Shown here: positions 19,667-30,558 of the stretch, piece by piece
How the letters are laid out: each line of letters starts with the position of its first letter
Position numbering within the stretch: position 1 is the first letter of the stretch
Source: Paenibacillus piscarius
GTDB taxonomy: Bacteria > Bacillota > Bacilli > Paenibacillales > Paenibacillaceae
DNA: 64,000 nucleotides
Assembly (NCBI RefSeq): GCF_022234545.1
Contig: NZ_JAIEUI010000003.1
Coordinates: 1 to 64,000, forward strand
Reading direction: 5' to 3'
Notes under the pieces: generated by a model
What the model was told of the DNA's origin: nothing
Seen by the model: only the letters and a program-made list of their open reading frames with translations
Database searches by the model: none
Program-made: the position numbers and the translations under genes

Positions 19667-20620
19667 ATGTACAAGACGATTGTAATCGGAACAGGCCCGG
19701 CCGGGCTGACGGCCGCGATTTATCTGGCGCGCGCGAACCTGAGCCCGCTGGTCATTGAAGGCTTGCAGCCGGGCGGACAGCTGACAACGACGACAGAAGT
19801 GGAGAACTTTCCAGGCTTCCCTGAAGGCATTCTGGGACCGGATCTGATGGACAATATGCGCAAGCAGGCGGAACGCTTCGGCGCTGAATTCAAGAACGGC
19901 TGGGTGGAATCGGTTGATTTCTCACAGCGTCCGTTCAAGGTGACGGTTGACGGAATGGGTGTGCTGGAAGCGGAATCGGTGATTATTTCAACCGGTGCAT
20001 CCGCGAGATACCTGGGCATTCCGGGCGAGCAGGAGAATGTGGGACGCGGGGTCAGCACGTGTGCGACCTGTGACGGCTTCTTTTTCCGCGGCAAAAAGAT
20101 TGTCGTGGTCGGCGGCGGCGACTCCGCCATGGAGGAAGCCAGCTTCCTGACCCGCTTCGCCTCCAGCGTCACACTGGTTCACCGCCGTCCGGAGCTGCGC
20201 GCCTCCAAGATCATGCAGGACCGCGCACGCGACAACAGCAAGGTATCCTGGGCGCTTAACCGTACCCCGGTGGAGATTGCTGTTGGCGATACCGGCGTTA
20301 AAGGGATCACGGTGCTGAACAACGAGACCGGCCAGACCGAGCTGCTGGAGGCTGACGGCGTGTTCGTGGCGATCGGGCACACCCCGAATACCGCCTTCCT
20401 GGGCGGGCAGATTAACACCGATGCCAATGGGTACATCATTGTGAAGCCGGGTACCACCGAGACGAACATTCCCGGCGTCTTCGCCTGCGGCGATGTGCAG
20501 GATACCCGTTACCGCCAGGCGATATCGGCAGCCGGAACCGGCTGTATGGCAGCGATGGATGCCGAGAAGTATCTGGAAGGCAGCATGGTGCATGACTGGA
20601 GCGAAACGCTGGACAAATAG
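19667..20620 (+). CDS. trxB: Thioredoxin-disulfide reductase
   Basis: A 317-residue FAD/NADPH flavoenzyme that reduces thioredoxin. FAD motif GTGPAGL (8-14), redox pair CATC (Cys132 and Cys135), NADPH motif [12 protein letters not shown], and C-terminal FACGDVQD. The ATG at 19667 is 9 bases after AAGGAGG; the ATG at 19661 is too close. Confidence 0.97.
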   Translation: MYKTIVIGTGPAGLTAAIYLARANLSPLVIEGLQPGGQLTTTTEVENFPGFPEGILGPDLMDNMRKQAERFGAEFKNGWVESVDFSQRPFKVTVDGMGVLEAESVIISTGASARYLGIPGEQENVGRGVSTCATCDGFFFRGKKIVVVGGGDSAMEEASFLTRFASSVTLVHRRPELRASKIMQDRARDNSKVSWALNRTPVEIAVGDTGVKGITVLNNETGQTELLEADGVFVAIGHTPNTAFLGGQINTDANGYIIVKPGTTETNIPGVFACGDVQDTRYRQAISAAGTGCMAAMDAEKYLEGSMVHDWSETLDK

Positions 20621-20687
20621 CTCTTGAATAATTACAGGTTTACATTATTTACTGTAACATGTAGAATACACTCAATTAGATAAGATA

Positions 20688-20785
20688 TCCGCTAGGGGAG
20701 CCTGAATAGGCTGAGACGGGGAAATTGCATTCCCGGACCCTTGAACCTGATCTGGATCATACCAGCGTAGGAAAGTGGAGCCGGA
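20688..20785 (+). promoter_or_regulatory. TPP riboswitch (THI element)
   Basis: The conserved thi-box elements are present in order: CTAGGGGAGCC, GGCTGAGA, GGACCCTTGAACCTGATCTG and the 3' part ATCATACCAGCGTAGGAAAGT. It senses thiamine pyrophosphate and turns off thiC, here through the terminator that follows at 20826. Confidence 0.97.
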
Positions 20786-20825
20786 CCTGTTTGAGTTACA
20801 GTCTTATTAGGCTGTTTCTTTGGAT

Positions 20826-20852
20826 AAGCCGCTCCAGTTGGAGCGGCTTTTT
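20826..20852 (+). terminator. Riboswitch-controlled terminator before thiC
   Basis: Stem AAGCCGCTCC/GGAGCGGCTT with a short loop and T-tract, 40 bases after the TPP aptamer and about 90 bases before the thiC start: a classic transcription-attenuation layout. Confidence 0.9.
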
Positions 20853-20912
20853 GACGTGCAGGGATCCATGGATTCTTCGGCTCAAGCTGCTGTATGACCT
20901 CTTATCTGATGA

Positions 20913-22640
<1,728 letters not shown>

Positions 22641-22650
22641 TAAAATCGTG

Positions 22651-22689
22651 GCTGTCTCTTGCTGTTCATAGCGGGGGGCAGCTTTTTTT
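22651..22689 (+). terminator. Terminator after thiC
   Basis: Long stem GCTGTCTCTTGCT/AGCGGGGGGCAGC, with several G-U pairs, followed by seven T residues. Confidence 0.8.
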
Positions 22690-22743
22690 AAAATATAAGA
22701 ATGTATATGTTTCACACTGTACATTATCCTTCTATTTCTCGCC

Positions 22744-22865
22744 GAAACGGTACCGTCCTTTAAAAGGACGGCAAAGCCGTTTCCACTTGATTGAGAATTT
22801 GTATGTTTTGGGGTCCCCGCAAAGTATCTGAGTCATCATCGAAGCTACAGCTTCACTTTGTGGGG
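22744..22865 (+). other. Two elaborate inverted-repeat structures of unknown role
   Basis: In the 314-base gap before the DUF1858 gene. Structure 1: outer arms GAAACGG (22744) and CCGTTTC (22777) enclose a hairpin CCGTCCTT-TAA-AAGGACGG. Structure 2: arms CCCCGCAAAGT (22815) and ACTTTGTGGGG (22855) enclose a small hairpin GAAGC-TACA-GCTTC, then TTATTTT. These could form a small structured RNA or terminator-like element; no known riboswitch class was recognised. Confidence 0.45.
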
Positions 22866-22871
22866 TTATTT

Positions 22872-22887
22872 TGTGACTGCAATCACA
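22872..22887. promoter_or_regulatory. FNR/CRP-type operator
   Basis: Perfect TGTGA-N6-TCACA palindrome (TGTGACTGCAATCACA). A possible -10 box TATGCT lies at 22904-22909, placing the palindrome centre about 36-40 bases before the expected transcription start, as for an activator of the class II type. The next genes encode a hemerythrin-like module, consistent with oxygen or NO control by an Fnr protein. Confidence 0.65.
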
Positions 22888-22954
22888 ATGTACCTCCATA
22901 TCCTATGCTAAGCTGTGATTGAGAAGAATTCTCACTTGTGAGGTGTGCAGAACA

Positions 22955-23182
22955 ATGAGCAAAATGTTAAAGCTGGATGAGCCGGTTTTCGAGCTGGTGA
23001 ACAAGTACCCCGAGGCCCAAGACATTATGGTGGAGCTGGGCTTCCGTGATATTACCAAGCCCGGGATGCTTCAGACCGCAGGACGGTTCATGACGCTGTC
23101 CAAGGGCATGAAGCTGAAGCGTATAGAGCTGGAGACCGTTCGGCTGGCCTTTGAGCGCCACGGCTTCGAGATTATAGAATAG
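22955..23182 (+). CDS. DUF1858 domain protein
   Basis: A small 75-residue protein matching the DUF1858 pattern (LDEPVFELVNKYPEAQDIMVELGF, followed by LxxAGRFMTLxKGMKLKRIEL). Such domains occur beside or fused to hybrid-cluster and hemerythrin-type proteins; the biochemical role is unknown. The start ATG at 22955 has GAGGTG 9 bases upstream. The next gene begins 14 bases after its stop, so the two are one unit. Confidence 0.82.
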   Translation: MSKMLKLDEPVFELVNKYPEAQDIMVELGFRDITKPGMLQTAGRFMTLSKGMKLKRIELETVRLAFERHGFEIIE

Positions 23183-23196
23183 AAGGAGAGAAGAAC

Positions 23197-24459
23197 ATGA
23201 GCGAGCTGATTAATAACCGCGAGGTCGATGTGCCGGAACAGACACGCCGCCAGGCGATGCTGAGAGAGATCATCAAGGAGCTTCATGCAGGCAAAAGTGT
23301 GGAAGAGGTCAAGGCGCGTTTTGAAGAGGCGGTAGGTGATGTGACGGTCGCGGAAATCTCCGCCATGGAACACTCTCTGATGACAGAAGAAGGGATTCCG
23401 GTAGAGGAGGTACAGCGCCTCTGCTCCGTGCATACCGCCATCTTCAAAGGCTCGATTGAACAGATTCACCGTTCCGCGAAGCCCGAGGAGCAGCCCGGAC
23501 ATCCCGTGCATACCTTCAAGCTGGAGAACCGGGAGATCGAACGGCTGGTCAACTTCCGGCTCGCGCTGCACAAGGATAAGTTCAAGAAGAACGCCAGCGA
23601 TGAGATCATCTACAAGCTGCTGGAGGACTTAAGTCTGCTGCTGGATCTCGATAAGCACTACAGCCGTAAGGAGAATCTGCTGTTCCCTTACCTGGAGAAG
23701 TACGGTATCTACGGTCCTACCAAGGTGATGTGGGGAGTAGATGACGGCATCCGCAGCATGATTAAGGAAGCGAAGAAGGCGCTTAGCGATTTCACCGGGG
23801 AGACGGAGCAGATTGCCGCCTCGCTGGAGGAGATCATCAAGGAAGTCAATGAGATGATCTTCAAGGAAGAGAATATTCTGCTGCCGATGGCGCTGGATAA
23901 ACTGACTGAGGATGAATGGGTCCGCATTGCCCGCGAAAGTGATGAGATCGGCTTCTGCCTGGCCGCGCCGGAGCAGGAGTGGGTACCGGAACGCGCTGCT
24001 GAGCCGGAAGGCGCAGAGGTGCCGGCAGCAGAGGGCGAAGGATTATCTCCGCAGGGCTTCATCCGGTTCGAGACCGGGCTGCTGTCGCTCCATCAACTGG
24101 AGACGCTGATGAACCACCTGCCGGTGGATTTGACCTTTATCGATGAGAACGATGTCGTCCGCTACTTCTCGCACGGCAAGGAACGGATCTTCGCCCGGAC
24201 GAAGGCCGTCATCGGCCGTACGGTGCAGAACTGCCATCCTCCGCAAAGTGTACATGTCGTGGAGAAGCTGCTCGCTGATTTCAAGGCCGGGGTGAAGGAT
24301 GCCGAGGACTTCTGGATTAACATCAAGGATAAGTTCATCTATATCCGGTATTTCGCCGTGCGTGATGCGGACGGCCGCTATATGGGAACGCTGGAATTCA
24401 CCCAGAATATTGCACCGATCCGTGCCCTTGAGGGCCAGAAGCGGATTTTGTCGGAATAG
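23197..24459 (+). CDS. DUF438 - hemerythrin - PAS protein
   Basis: A 420-residue protein with three parts: an N-terminal DUF438 domain (about 15-85), a hemerythrin-like HHE domain (about 120-245; LHKDKF, DLDKHYSRKENLLFPYLEKYG, EENILLPMALDKL) able to bind a di-iron centre, and a C-terminal PAS sensor (about 295-415). It probably senses or handles O2, NO or damaged iron centres in the cytoplasm. An FNR-like palindrome precedes its operon and a terminator follows. Confidence 0.87.
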   Translation: MSELINNREVDVPEQTRRQAMLREIIKELHAGKSVEEVKARFEEAVGDVTVAEISAMEHSLMTEEGIPVEEVQRLCSVHTAIFKGSIEQIHRSAKPEEQPGHPVHTFKLENREIERLVNFRLALHKDKFKKNASDEIIYKLLEDLSLLLDLDKHYSRKENLLFPYLEKYGIYGPTKVMWGVDDGIRSMIKEAKKALSDFTGETEQIAASLEEIIKEVNEMIFKEENILLPMALDKLTEDEWVRIARESDEIGFCLAAPEQEWVPERAAEPEGAEVPAAEGEGLSPQGFIRFETGLLSLHQLETLMNHLPVDLTFIDENDVVRYFSHGKERIFARTKAVIGRTVQNCHPPQSVHVVEKLLADFKAGVKDAEDFWINIKDKFIYIRYFAVRDADGRYMGTLEFTQNIAPIRALEGQKRILSE

Positions 24460-24485
24460 CATATTTATTATAGAAGAAACATTTG

Positions 24486-24521
24486 GACTTTCACGCGTGT
24501 AGCAGCGCTGAGAGTCTTTTT
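24486..24521 (+). terminator. Terminator after the DUF438 gene
   Basis: Stem GACTTTCA/TGAGAGTC (one G-U pair) followed by five T residues. Confidence 0.75.
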
Positions 24522-24553
24522 GCTGCGCCGGGACCCGGGTGTATCGCCTTTCC

Positions 24554-24582
24554 TTGACCGCAGGGGAGGGTTCTATTATAGT
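24554..24582 (+). promoter_or_regulatory. SigA-type promoter of glcK
   Basis: TTGACC, 17-base spacer, TATAGT; about 48 bases before the glcK start codon. Confidence 0.7.
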
Positions 24583-24630
24583 GGGTACGTAGGATTAACT
24601 ATTTTAGCATAGAAAAAGGTGGCTTGTTAC

Positions 24631-25581
24631 ATGTCTGAAAATATCTACGTTGGCGTGGATTTAGGTGGTACCACGATTAAGGTTGGAATCTGCAATGCCG
24701 AGGGAAGCCTGCTGCACACTTACGAGGGTCCGACAGGGACTGCGGACGGCGTGGATGCTGTCATCGACAATATCGAGAAGTATGTGCGTCAGATTGTAGA
24801 GGATTCTCCGTACTCCTGGGACCAGCTGGCCGGTGTGGGAGCGGGGCTCGCCGGGTTTACGAATATTCGTGAGGGCATCATCATTCTTGCGCCGAACATA
24901 GGATTTCGGGATGTGCCGATCCGCTCCATTCTGGAGGGTCGTCTGAACAAGCCAGTCAAAATAGACAATGATGCCAACGTGGCTGCACTGGGTGAAGCCT
25001 GGAGCGGGGCCGGACGCGGCATTGAGAATTGTGTATGCTATACGCTTGGCACCGGTGTCGGCGGCGGTATTATCATTAATGGCAAAGTATATCAGGGCTT
25101 CGCCGGTCTGGCCGGAGAGCTTGGTCATATCTCGGTGGTTCCTGACCTGGAAGCGATCCAGTGCGGCTGCGGCAATATGGGCTGTTTGGAAACCGTTTCC
25201 TCAGCAACAGGTATTATCCGTATGGCGAATGACGCTGTAGCGCGCGGAGACCGCACTTCTCTGTCCTCTGTGGAGAAGATCGCTGCGAAGGAAGTCTTCG
25301 ATGCTGCCAAGGCCGGTGATGAAGCCGCGCTGCGGATTGTGAACCGGGCGGCGTTCTATCTGGGCAAATCCATGGCGTCCGTTGCTGCCGTTCTGAACCC
25401 GGAAGTGTTCATCGTCGGCGGAGGAGTGTCCAAGGCGGGAGATATCCTGTTCGACGAGGTCCGCCGGGTGTTCGCTAAGCTGGCTCCTGCCCCGCTGCAG
25501 ACCGGTGTTTCGATTGTGCCTGCAGCCCTTGGCAATGATGCTGGTATTATTGGTGCAGCTGGTCTGGTGCTGCGTTCTTAA
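24631..25581 (+). CDS. glcK: ROK-family glucokinase
   Basis: A 316-residue ROK sugar kinase that phosphorylates glucose. ATP motif DLGGTTIKVG near the N-terminus, catalytic Asp in KIDNDANVAALGE, the ROK zinc motif CGCGNMGC and GTGVGGGIIING. The ATG at 24631 lies 8 bases after AAAAAGGTGG; the GTG at 24619 falls within that site. It has its own promoter and is followed by rapZ after 45 bases, with no terminator seen between them. Confidence 0.95.
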   Translation: MSENIYVGVDLGGTTIKVGICNAEGSLLHTYEGPTGTADGVDAVIDNIEKYVRQIVEDSPYSWDQLAGVGAGLAGFTNIREGIIILAPNIGFRDVPIRSILEGRLNKPVKIDNDANVAALGEAWSGAGRGIENCVCYTLGTGVGGGIIINGKVYQGFAGLAGELGHISVVPDLEAIQCGCGNMGCLETVSSATGIIRMANDAVARGDRTSLSSVEKIAAKEVFDAAKAGDEAALRIVNRAAFYLGKSMASVAAVLNPEVFIVGGGVSKAGDILFDEVRRVFAKLAPAPLQTGVSIVPAALGNDAGIIGAAGLVLRS

Positions 25582-25626
25582 GCAGCAGGAATTATTCATA
25601 TACTATTCTTGGGGAGGGATGCTGTA

Positions 25627-26529
25627 ATGACCGACACCGAGCATACATTACCCGGTCACGCCACCCTGATTATCATTACAGGCATGTCCGGTGCAGGCAA
25701 GACGATCGCGGTGCAGAGCCTGGAGGATCTCGGATTCTTCTGCGTCGACAATCTTCCGCCTGTACTTATCCCGAAGTTCGCTGAACTGATTGAGCAGTCG
25801 AAGGGCAAAATCGCCAAGGTGGCGCTGGTCATCGACCTCAGGGGACGGGAGTTCTTCACCGCTTTGTCTGAGTCTCTGGCGTACATCAAGGATGAGTCTA
25901 CGATCGGATTCGAGATTCTTTTTCTGGATGCCACAGATTCGGTGCTTGTCCAGCGCTATAAGGAGAGCCGCCGGCATCACCCGCTCGCTCCCAAAGGAAT
26001 GCCGCTTGACGGCATCCGCATGGAGCGCCAGATGCTGGAGGAGCTGAAGAATTCAGCCACCCTCTGTCTGGACACCAGCAGCATGAAGCCGGCACAGCTG
26101 AAGGCCAAAATTGTGTCACGGTTCTCGCATCTTGGCAAAAGCACGCTCTCGGTTAACATTACCTCGTTTGGATTCAAGTATGGCATTCCGATTGATGCTG
26201 ACCTGGTATTCGACGTCCGCTTCCTGCCGAATCCGCATTATGTGGATCAGCTGCGGCCCAAGACAGGCCAAGACAACGAAGTGTACGACTATGTAATGAA
26301 ATGGCCTGAAACGCAAGAGTTCCTGACCAAGCTGCTAGACATGCTTCAATTCCTTATTCCGCAATACCGCAAGGAAGGCAAATCCCAGATTATTATCGGC
26401 ATCGGATGCACCGGCGGCAAGCACCGCTCAGTAGCTATCGCTGAATATCTGGGCAAAATGCTAGGCGTTAGCGAGACGGAAACAGTAGCTGTCAGCCATC
26501 GGGATTCCGAACGCGACCGGCATGGATGA
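25627..26529 (+). CDS. rapZ: RNase adapter / nucleotide-binding protein RapZ (YvcJ)
   Basis: A 300-residue P-loop protein with Walker A GMSGAGKT (19-26) and the conserved C-terminal [18 protein letters not shown]. Enterobacterial RapZ controls GlcN6P synthesis; B. subtilis YvcJ hydrolyses GTP and affects competence. ATG at 25627 with GGGAGG upstream. It forms the conserved operon rapZ-yvcK-whiA-HPr. Confidence 0.95.
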   Translation: MTDTEHTLPGHATLIIITGMSGAGKTIAVQSLEDLGFFCVDNLPPVLIPKFAELIEQSKGKIAKVALVIDLRGREFFTALSESLAYIKDESTIGFEILFLDATDSVLVQRYKESRRHHPLAPKGMPLDGIRMERQMLEELKNSATLCLDTSSMKPAQLKAKIVSRFSHLGKSTLSVNITSFGFKYGIPIDADLVFDVRFLPNPHYVDQLRPKTGQDNEVYDYVMKWPETQEFLTKLLDMLQFLIPQYRKEGKSQIIIGIGCTGGKHRSVAIAEYLGKMLGVSETETVAVSHRDSERDRHG

Positions 26530-26543
26530 GAGAAGGGATAATA

Positions 26544-27524
26544 GTGGCGGAAGAACAAGGAGTGCGCCCCAAGATCGTCGTCATGGGCGGGGGGACCGGA
26601 CTCTCCGTAATGCTGCGGGGACTTAAGGAGAAGCCGCTTGATATTACTGCGATTGTCACTGTGGCGGATGACGGCGGAAGCTCCGGCATTCTGCGCAGTG
26701 AGCTGCAGATGCCGCCGCCCGGGGACATCCGCAACGTCCTGACGGCGATGGCGGATGTAGAGCCTCTGATGGCACAGATTATGCGGTACCGCTTCAGCAG
26801 CGGGGAAGGGCTTGCCGGGCATAGCCTGGGCAATCTGATCCTGGCCGCGCTGACGGACATCTCCGGCGACTTCGTCACGGCTGTCAGAGAGCTGAGCCGG
26901 CTCTTCGCCGTCCGCGGCCGGGTGCTGCCCGCCGCCGGTGAGGCGGTGGTCCTCCACGCGGAGATGGCAGACGGCACCATAGTGTCCGGTGAATCCAAAA
27001 TTCCCGAGGCCGGGGGCGTTATCAAGCGTGTATTCCTGGAGCCGGTAGATGTGGAGCCGCTGCCGGAGGCGCTTGAGGCGATCCGCAGCGCAGACGCCAT
27101 TCTGCTGGGGCCGGGCAGCCTGTATACGAGCATTCTGCCGAATCTGCTGGTGCCTAAGCTGGCAGAAGCTGTAGTGGCTTCAGAGGCGATCAAGATTTTT
27201 GTGTGCAATGTAATGACCCAGCCGGGAGAGACGGATAATTACACGGTGAATGACCATCTCCAGGCCGTATACGACCATATCGGCCTGCATCTGTTCGACT
27301 ACGTGATCGTGAATGACGGGGAGATTCCCGAGCAGGTTCAGGTCAAGTATGCCGAGAAGGGCGCCCGCCCGGTGCAGCTGGACCGCGAAGCCGTTGACGG
27401 CAACGGGTACAAGGTGATCGCTGACAAGCTTGTATTATTCCGGACCTATTTAAGGCATGATACAGATAAGCTGAGCCATCATATTTTCCAGCTGGTGCAG
27501 GATTGGATTAACAGAAAGAGTTAA
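26544..27524 (+). CDS. yvcK: Gluconeogenesis factor YvcK
   Basis: A 326-residue member of the YvcK/CofD-like family ([26 protein letters not shown]). In B. subtilis it is needed for growth on gluconeogenic carbon sources and normal cell shape, and it binds UDP-sugars. The GTG at 26544 has AGAAGGG 6 bases upstream; the alternative ATG at 26526, overlapping the rapZ stop by four bases, has no visible ribosome site but would be translationally coupled. Confidence 0.94.
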   Translation: MAEEQGVRPKIVVMGGGTGLSVMLRGLKEKPLDITAIVTVADDGGSSGILRSELQMPPPGDIRNVLTAMADVEPLMAQIMRYRFSSGEGLAGHSLGNLILAALTDISGDFVTAVRELSRLFAVRGRVLPAAGEAVVLHAEMADGTIVSGESKIPEAGGVIKRVFLEPVDVEPLPEALEAIRSADAILLGPGSLYTSILPNLLVPKLAEAVVASEAIKIFVCNVMTQPGETDNYTVNDHLQAVYDHIGLHLFDYVIVNDGEIPEQVQVKYAEKGARPVQLDREAVDGNGYKVIADKLVLFRTYLRHDTDKLSHHIFQLVQDWINRKS

Positions 27525-27543
27525 CATGAAAGAGGTGAGCCCC

Positions 27544-28473
27544 TTGTCTTTTGCGGCCCTTACCAAAAAAGAGCTGACGATGATCGAGAGCCCTCCATGC
27601 TGCGAGAAAGCAGAAATGTCAGCGCTTATCCGTATGAACGGTTCGGTGCAGCTTTCGAGCAAAAAGGTCGTTCTTGACATATCGACGGAGAATGCCGCGA
27701 TTGCAAGGCGGGTATATTCTTTGCTTAAGAAATATTACCAGGTCCATATCGAGCTGCTCGTGCGTAAAAAAATGCGTTTGAAGAAGAATAACGTCTATAT
27801 CGTAAGAATCCCGAACCAGGTCCAGGAGATCCTGAAGGATCTGCGGATTGTCTCGGAAGGCTTCATCTTCACAGACGGGATTGATGAGGAGATTGTCGGC
27901 AAGAACTGCTGCAAGCGTGCCTATCTGCGCGGGGCTTTCATGGCAGGGGGGTCGGTCAATAACCCTGAGGGTTCTTCGTATCACTTGGAGATCGCTTCCA
28001 TGTATGAGGAGCACTGCAAGGCGCTCGTGGAGCTGGCTGGTGAATTTCACCTGAATGCCCGCTGTATAGAACGCAAAAAAGGCTTCATCCTATACATCAA
28101 GGAAGGCGAGAAGATCATTGAGTTCCTCAGTCTGATCGGTGCCCATCAGGCGCTGTTCAAATTCGAGGATGTGCGGATCATGCGTGATATGCGCAACTCG
28201 GTGAACCGGATTGTGAACTGTGAAACGGCCAATCTCAACAAGACCATCAGCGCCGCTGTACGCCAGATCGAGAACATCAAGCTGCTGCAGCGCGAGGTGG
28301 GACTGGAGAACCTGCCGGATAAGCTGCGCGAGGTTGCCGAGATCAGACTGGCCCACCCGGATATTAACCTTAAGGAAGTCGGGGATATGCTGGGCGGCAC
28401 GGTCAGTAAATCGGGGGTTAACCACCGTTTGCGCAAAATTGACGAGCTGGCGGATAAGGTGCGGGGCGGCTGA
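27544..28473 (+). CDS. whiA: DNA-binding protein WhiA
   Basis: A 309-residue protein with the WhiA N-terminal domain, a LAGLIDADG homing-endonuclease-like core lacking obvious nuclease function ([17 protein letters not shown]) and a C-terminal helix-turn-helix ([24 protein letters not shown]). It affects cell division and chromosome segregation in Bacillus. The TTG at 27544 ([11 protein letters not shown]) matches the family N-terminus and has GAGGTGA upstream; an ATG at 27526 would overlap that site. Confidence 0.95.
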   Translation: MSFAALTKKELTMIESPPCCEKAEMSALIRMNGSVQLSSKKVVLDISTENAAIARRVYSLLKKYYQVHIELLVRKKMRLKKNNVYIVRIPNQVQEILKDLRIVSEGFIFTDGIDEEIVGKNCCKRAYLRGAFMAGGSVNNPEGSSYHLEIASMYEEHCKALVELAGEFHLNARCIERKKGFILYIKEGEKIIEFLSLIGAHQALFKFEDVRIMRDMRNSVNRIVNCETANLNKTISAAVRQIENIKLLQREVGLENLPDKLREVAEIRLAHPDINLKEVGDMLGGTVSKSGVNHRLRKIDELADKVRGG

Positions 28474-28570
28474 TTATTTTTTTTCTAGTGCCGTAGGCGT
28501 TATAATGATATAATATTATAAAATTAATGTGAAATTTTTGGGCAGATCTTAAATAGGGGGTAAGCGTTTC

Positions 28571-28840
28571 ATGACAAAGCACCCGGTAGTTGTCCGGTTG
28601 AAGACGGGGCTCCATGCCCGGCCGGCAGCCTTGTTTGTGCAAGAAGCTAACAAGTTCTCGTCGGAAATCTTCGTGGAGAAAGACGATAAAAAGGTTAACG
28701 CCAAGAGCATCATGGGCATTATGAGCCTGGCGATCAGTTCCGGTACGGAGATTCATATCAGCGCAGACGGCGCCGATGCGGAACAGGCTGTAACCGCTTT
28801 GACCAGTCTTGTCAGCAAGGAAGAGCTGGAGAACCAATAA
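28571..28840 (+). CDS. HPr-family phosphocarrier protein at the crh locus
   Basis: An 89-residue HPr protein. Both regulatory residues are present: His15 in TGLHARPA (PTS phosphorylation) and Ser46 in NAKSIMGIMSL (HprK target). It sits where B. subtilis has crh, whose product lacks His15, so this protein could act both as PTS phosphocarrier and as CcpA co-regulator. An AT-rich leader with TATAAT-like sequences around 28500-28520 suggests its own promoter. A strong terminator follows. Whether a second ptsH exists elsewhere is not visible. Confidence 0.93.
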   Translation: MTKHPVVVRLKTGLHARPAALFVQEANKFSSEIFVEKDDKKVNAKSIMGIMSLAISSGTEIHISADGADAEQAVTALTSLVSKEELENQ

Positions 28841-28861
28841 TTATTTATGACTATGTCTGAC

Positions 28862-28886
28862 CAAAAGCCCTTAGGGGCTTTTTTTC
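28862..28886 (+). terminator. Terminator after the HPr gene
   Basis: Stem AAAAGCCC/GGGGCTTTT with loop TTA and a run of seven T residues. Confidence 0.92.
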
Positions 28887-28917
28887 ATACCGCCTGAACG
28901 GGAAGGGAGATCGCCGA

Positions 28918-29454
28918 ATGGAGAACCGGCACGCCAGTGCAAAATTAGTAGAACCTACGGAAACGCTTAGGAAGCCGTACATAGCCTTTTATGAAGAGTG
29001 GAAAGCCAGCGGGGAGCCGTTTATCCCCTGGGTGATTGAGATGAGCCCTGCTGATTTCGAGGGGATGGTTCAGTCACTGCGCAAGTATGCGGCTGGTGTG
29101 AATATCAAGGAGGGATGGGTAAGCAGTTCAACCTTCTGGCTTGTAACAGAGGATCAGCAGGTGATCGGTGCTGTGAACATCAGGCATCAGCTGACGGAAG
29201 GCTTGCTTCATTCAGGCGGGCATATCGGTTATGGCGTGGTTCCTTCTGCGCGCCGACAAGGGTACGCCAGTGAGCTTCTAAGGCAGGCCCTGCTGAAGGC
29301 CGGTGAACTGGGGATTGAGCGGGCACTCGTAGTCTGTGACGCTGTGAACACCGCATCTGAACGGACGATTCGTAAGAATGGGGGAGTAGCGGATGACGAT
29401 TATATTGAAGCGGACGGCAATGTCATCCGGCGCTTCTGGCTGGACACCAAATAA
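28918..29454 (+). CDS. GNAT-family N-acetyltransferase
   Basis: A 178-residue GNAT protein. The acetyl-CoA motif is seen as IGYGVVPSARRQGYASELLRQAL, with the downstream VCDAVNTASERTIRKNGG typical of RimJ/RimL-like members. Substrate unknown. GGAAGGGAG lies upstream of the ATG; the gene stands alone after a terminator. Confidence 0.85.
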   Translation: MENRHASAKLVEPTETLRKPYIAFYEEWKASGEPFIPWVIEMSPADFEGMVQSLRKYAAGVNIKEGWVSSSTFWLVTEDQQVIGAVNIRHQLTEGLLHSGGHIGYGVVPSARRQGYASELLRQALLKAGELGIERALVVCDAVNTASERTIRKNGGVADDDYIEADGNVIRRFWLDTK

Positions 29455-29549
29455 AAGTTTAAATATCGTATCTCACGTATGCAACCTTTACCAGGCTGGC
29501 CCGTCTAGAGGGTAATAACACTTACAATAAGCGAAAGGGGATGGCAAGC

Positions 29550-30308
29550 GTGAAAACATGGGTGAGATCGATTGGGGCGGTATTGCTGGCAGGGAGCTTG
29601 ATGATTGGAGGAATGGGATTGAGCGGAGGATTAAAGGGACCTGAAAGGGCTTACGCGGCAGATGAGGTACAGAAGAACATTGTGAACGTGGTCGGTAAGG
29701 GCGAGCTGTCGATCAAACCGGATATCGCTTATCTCTCCATTGGCGTAACCACTACAGCGGATACCGCGCAAGAGGCGCAGAAAGGCACAGCCGCGAAGAT
29801 CTCCAAGCTGACTGCTTTGTTCAAGACCACTTGGGGCATTGCGGACAAAGACATTCAGAGCAGCCAGTTCTACGTACAGCCTAACTACACTTACAGCGAG
29901 AAGGACGGCCAGAAGGTAAAAGGCTATAACGCCCAGCACACGCTGGAGGTATCCTACCGCGATCTGACGAAGGTTGGACAACTGCTGGATGCTGCTTCTG
30001 CGGCTGGAGCGAACAACATTGGCAACGTGCGGTTTGCGATTGAAGATCCGTCGGCATTCGAAGCCCAGGCGATCGAGAAGGCCATGCAGAATGCAGATGT
30101 CAAAGCGGCAGCTATTGCCAAAGCAGCAAAACGCGGATTGGGCATGGTGGTCAATGTAGTTCAAAGCGATGACGGGAATAATCCGGTAGTCTTCGCAGAA
30201 GCAGCGATGATGCAGAAATCCGCAATGGATAGTGCAGCCGGCAGCTCTGTAGAGCCGGGGCAGGTTAAAATCACCACTAAGCTCACCGTGACGTATGAGT
30301 TGAAATAA
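29550..30308 (+). CDS. Secreted SIMPL-domain protein (DUF541)
   Basis: A 252-residue exported protein with an N-terminal signal sequence (hydrophobic stretch about 10-30, then AYAAD cleavage region) and a SIMPL/DUF541 domain (about 45-250; VVGKGELSIKPDIAYLSIGV, AAIAKAAKRG). Family function is poorly defined; some members are outer-surface or stress-linked. The GTG at 29550 is 9 bases after AAAGGGG, while the ATG at 29541 touches it. A terminator follows. Confidence 0.85.
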   Translation: MKTWVRSIGAVLLAGSLMIGGMGLSGGLKGPERAYAADEVQKNIVNVVGKGELSIKPDIAYLSIGVTTTADTAQEAQKGTAAKISKLTALFKTTWGIADKDIQSSQFYVQPNYTYSEKDGQKVKGYNAQHTLEVSYRDLTKVGQLLDAASAAGANNIGNVRFAIEDPSAFEAQAIEKAMQNADVKAAAIAKAAKRGLGMVVNVVQSDDGNNPVVFAEAAMMQKSAMDSAAGSSVEPGQVKITTKLTVTYELK

Positions 30309-30320
30309 ACCGCTGTATAA

Positions 30321-30359
30321 GGCGCTTGCTCTGCTGATTTGGCAGGGCGGGCGCTTTTT
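30321..30359 (+). terminator. Terminator after the SIMPL gene
   Basis: Long stem GCGCTTGCTCTGC/GCAGGGCGGGCGC with G-U pairs and a T-tract. Confidence 0.85.
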
Positions 30360-30558
30360 GCGATCCAATGAATTATTGAAATCTCTCAATTTGTTTATAT
30401 AGTGGTAACAATATCTTTAGATAGACCCTTCAAAATTAAAGAAACTGTAAGGCGGATTGTAACTTCCCCGGCGCTGCTTCTCCCTATAATAGGAAGAGTG
30501 GAACTGAGGTACTGCATCAAGACCAGACATAAGCACCGGATGAGAGGAGAACTAATCA

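Noticed and set aside
22744..22800. Cyclic-di-GMP-I riboswitch, suggested by GGACGGCAAAGCC
   Set aside because: The conserved partner strand and GAAA-tetraloop hairpin are missing, and the match to GGACGCAAAGCC has an extra base.
28571..28840. Naming the HPr gene crh from its position
   Set aside because: His15 is present, whereas Crh is defined by its loss.
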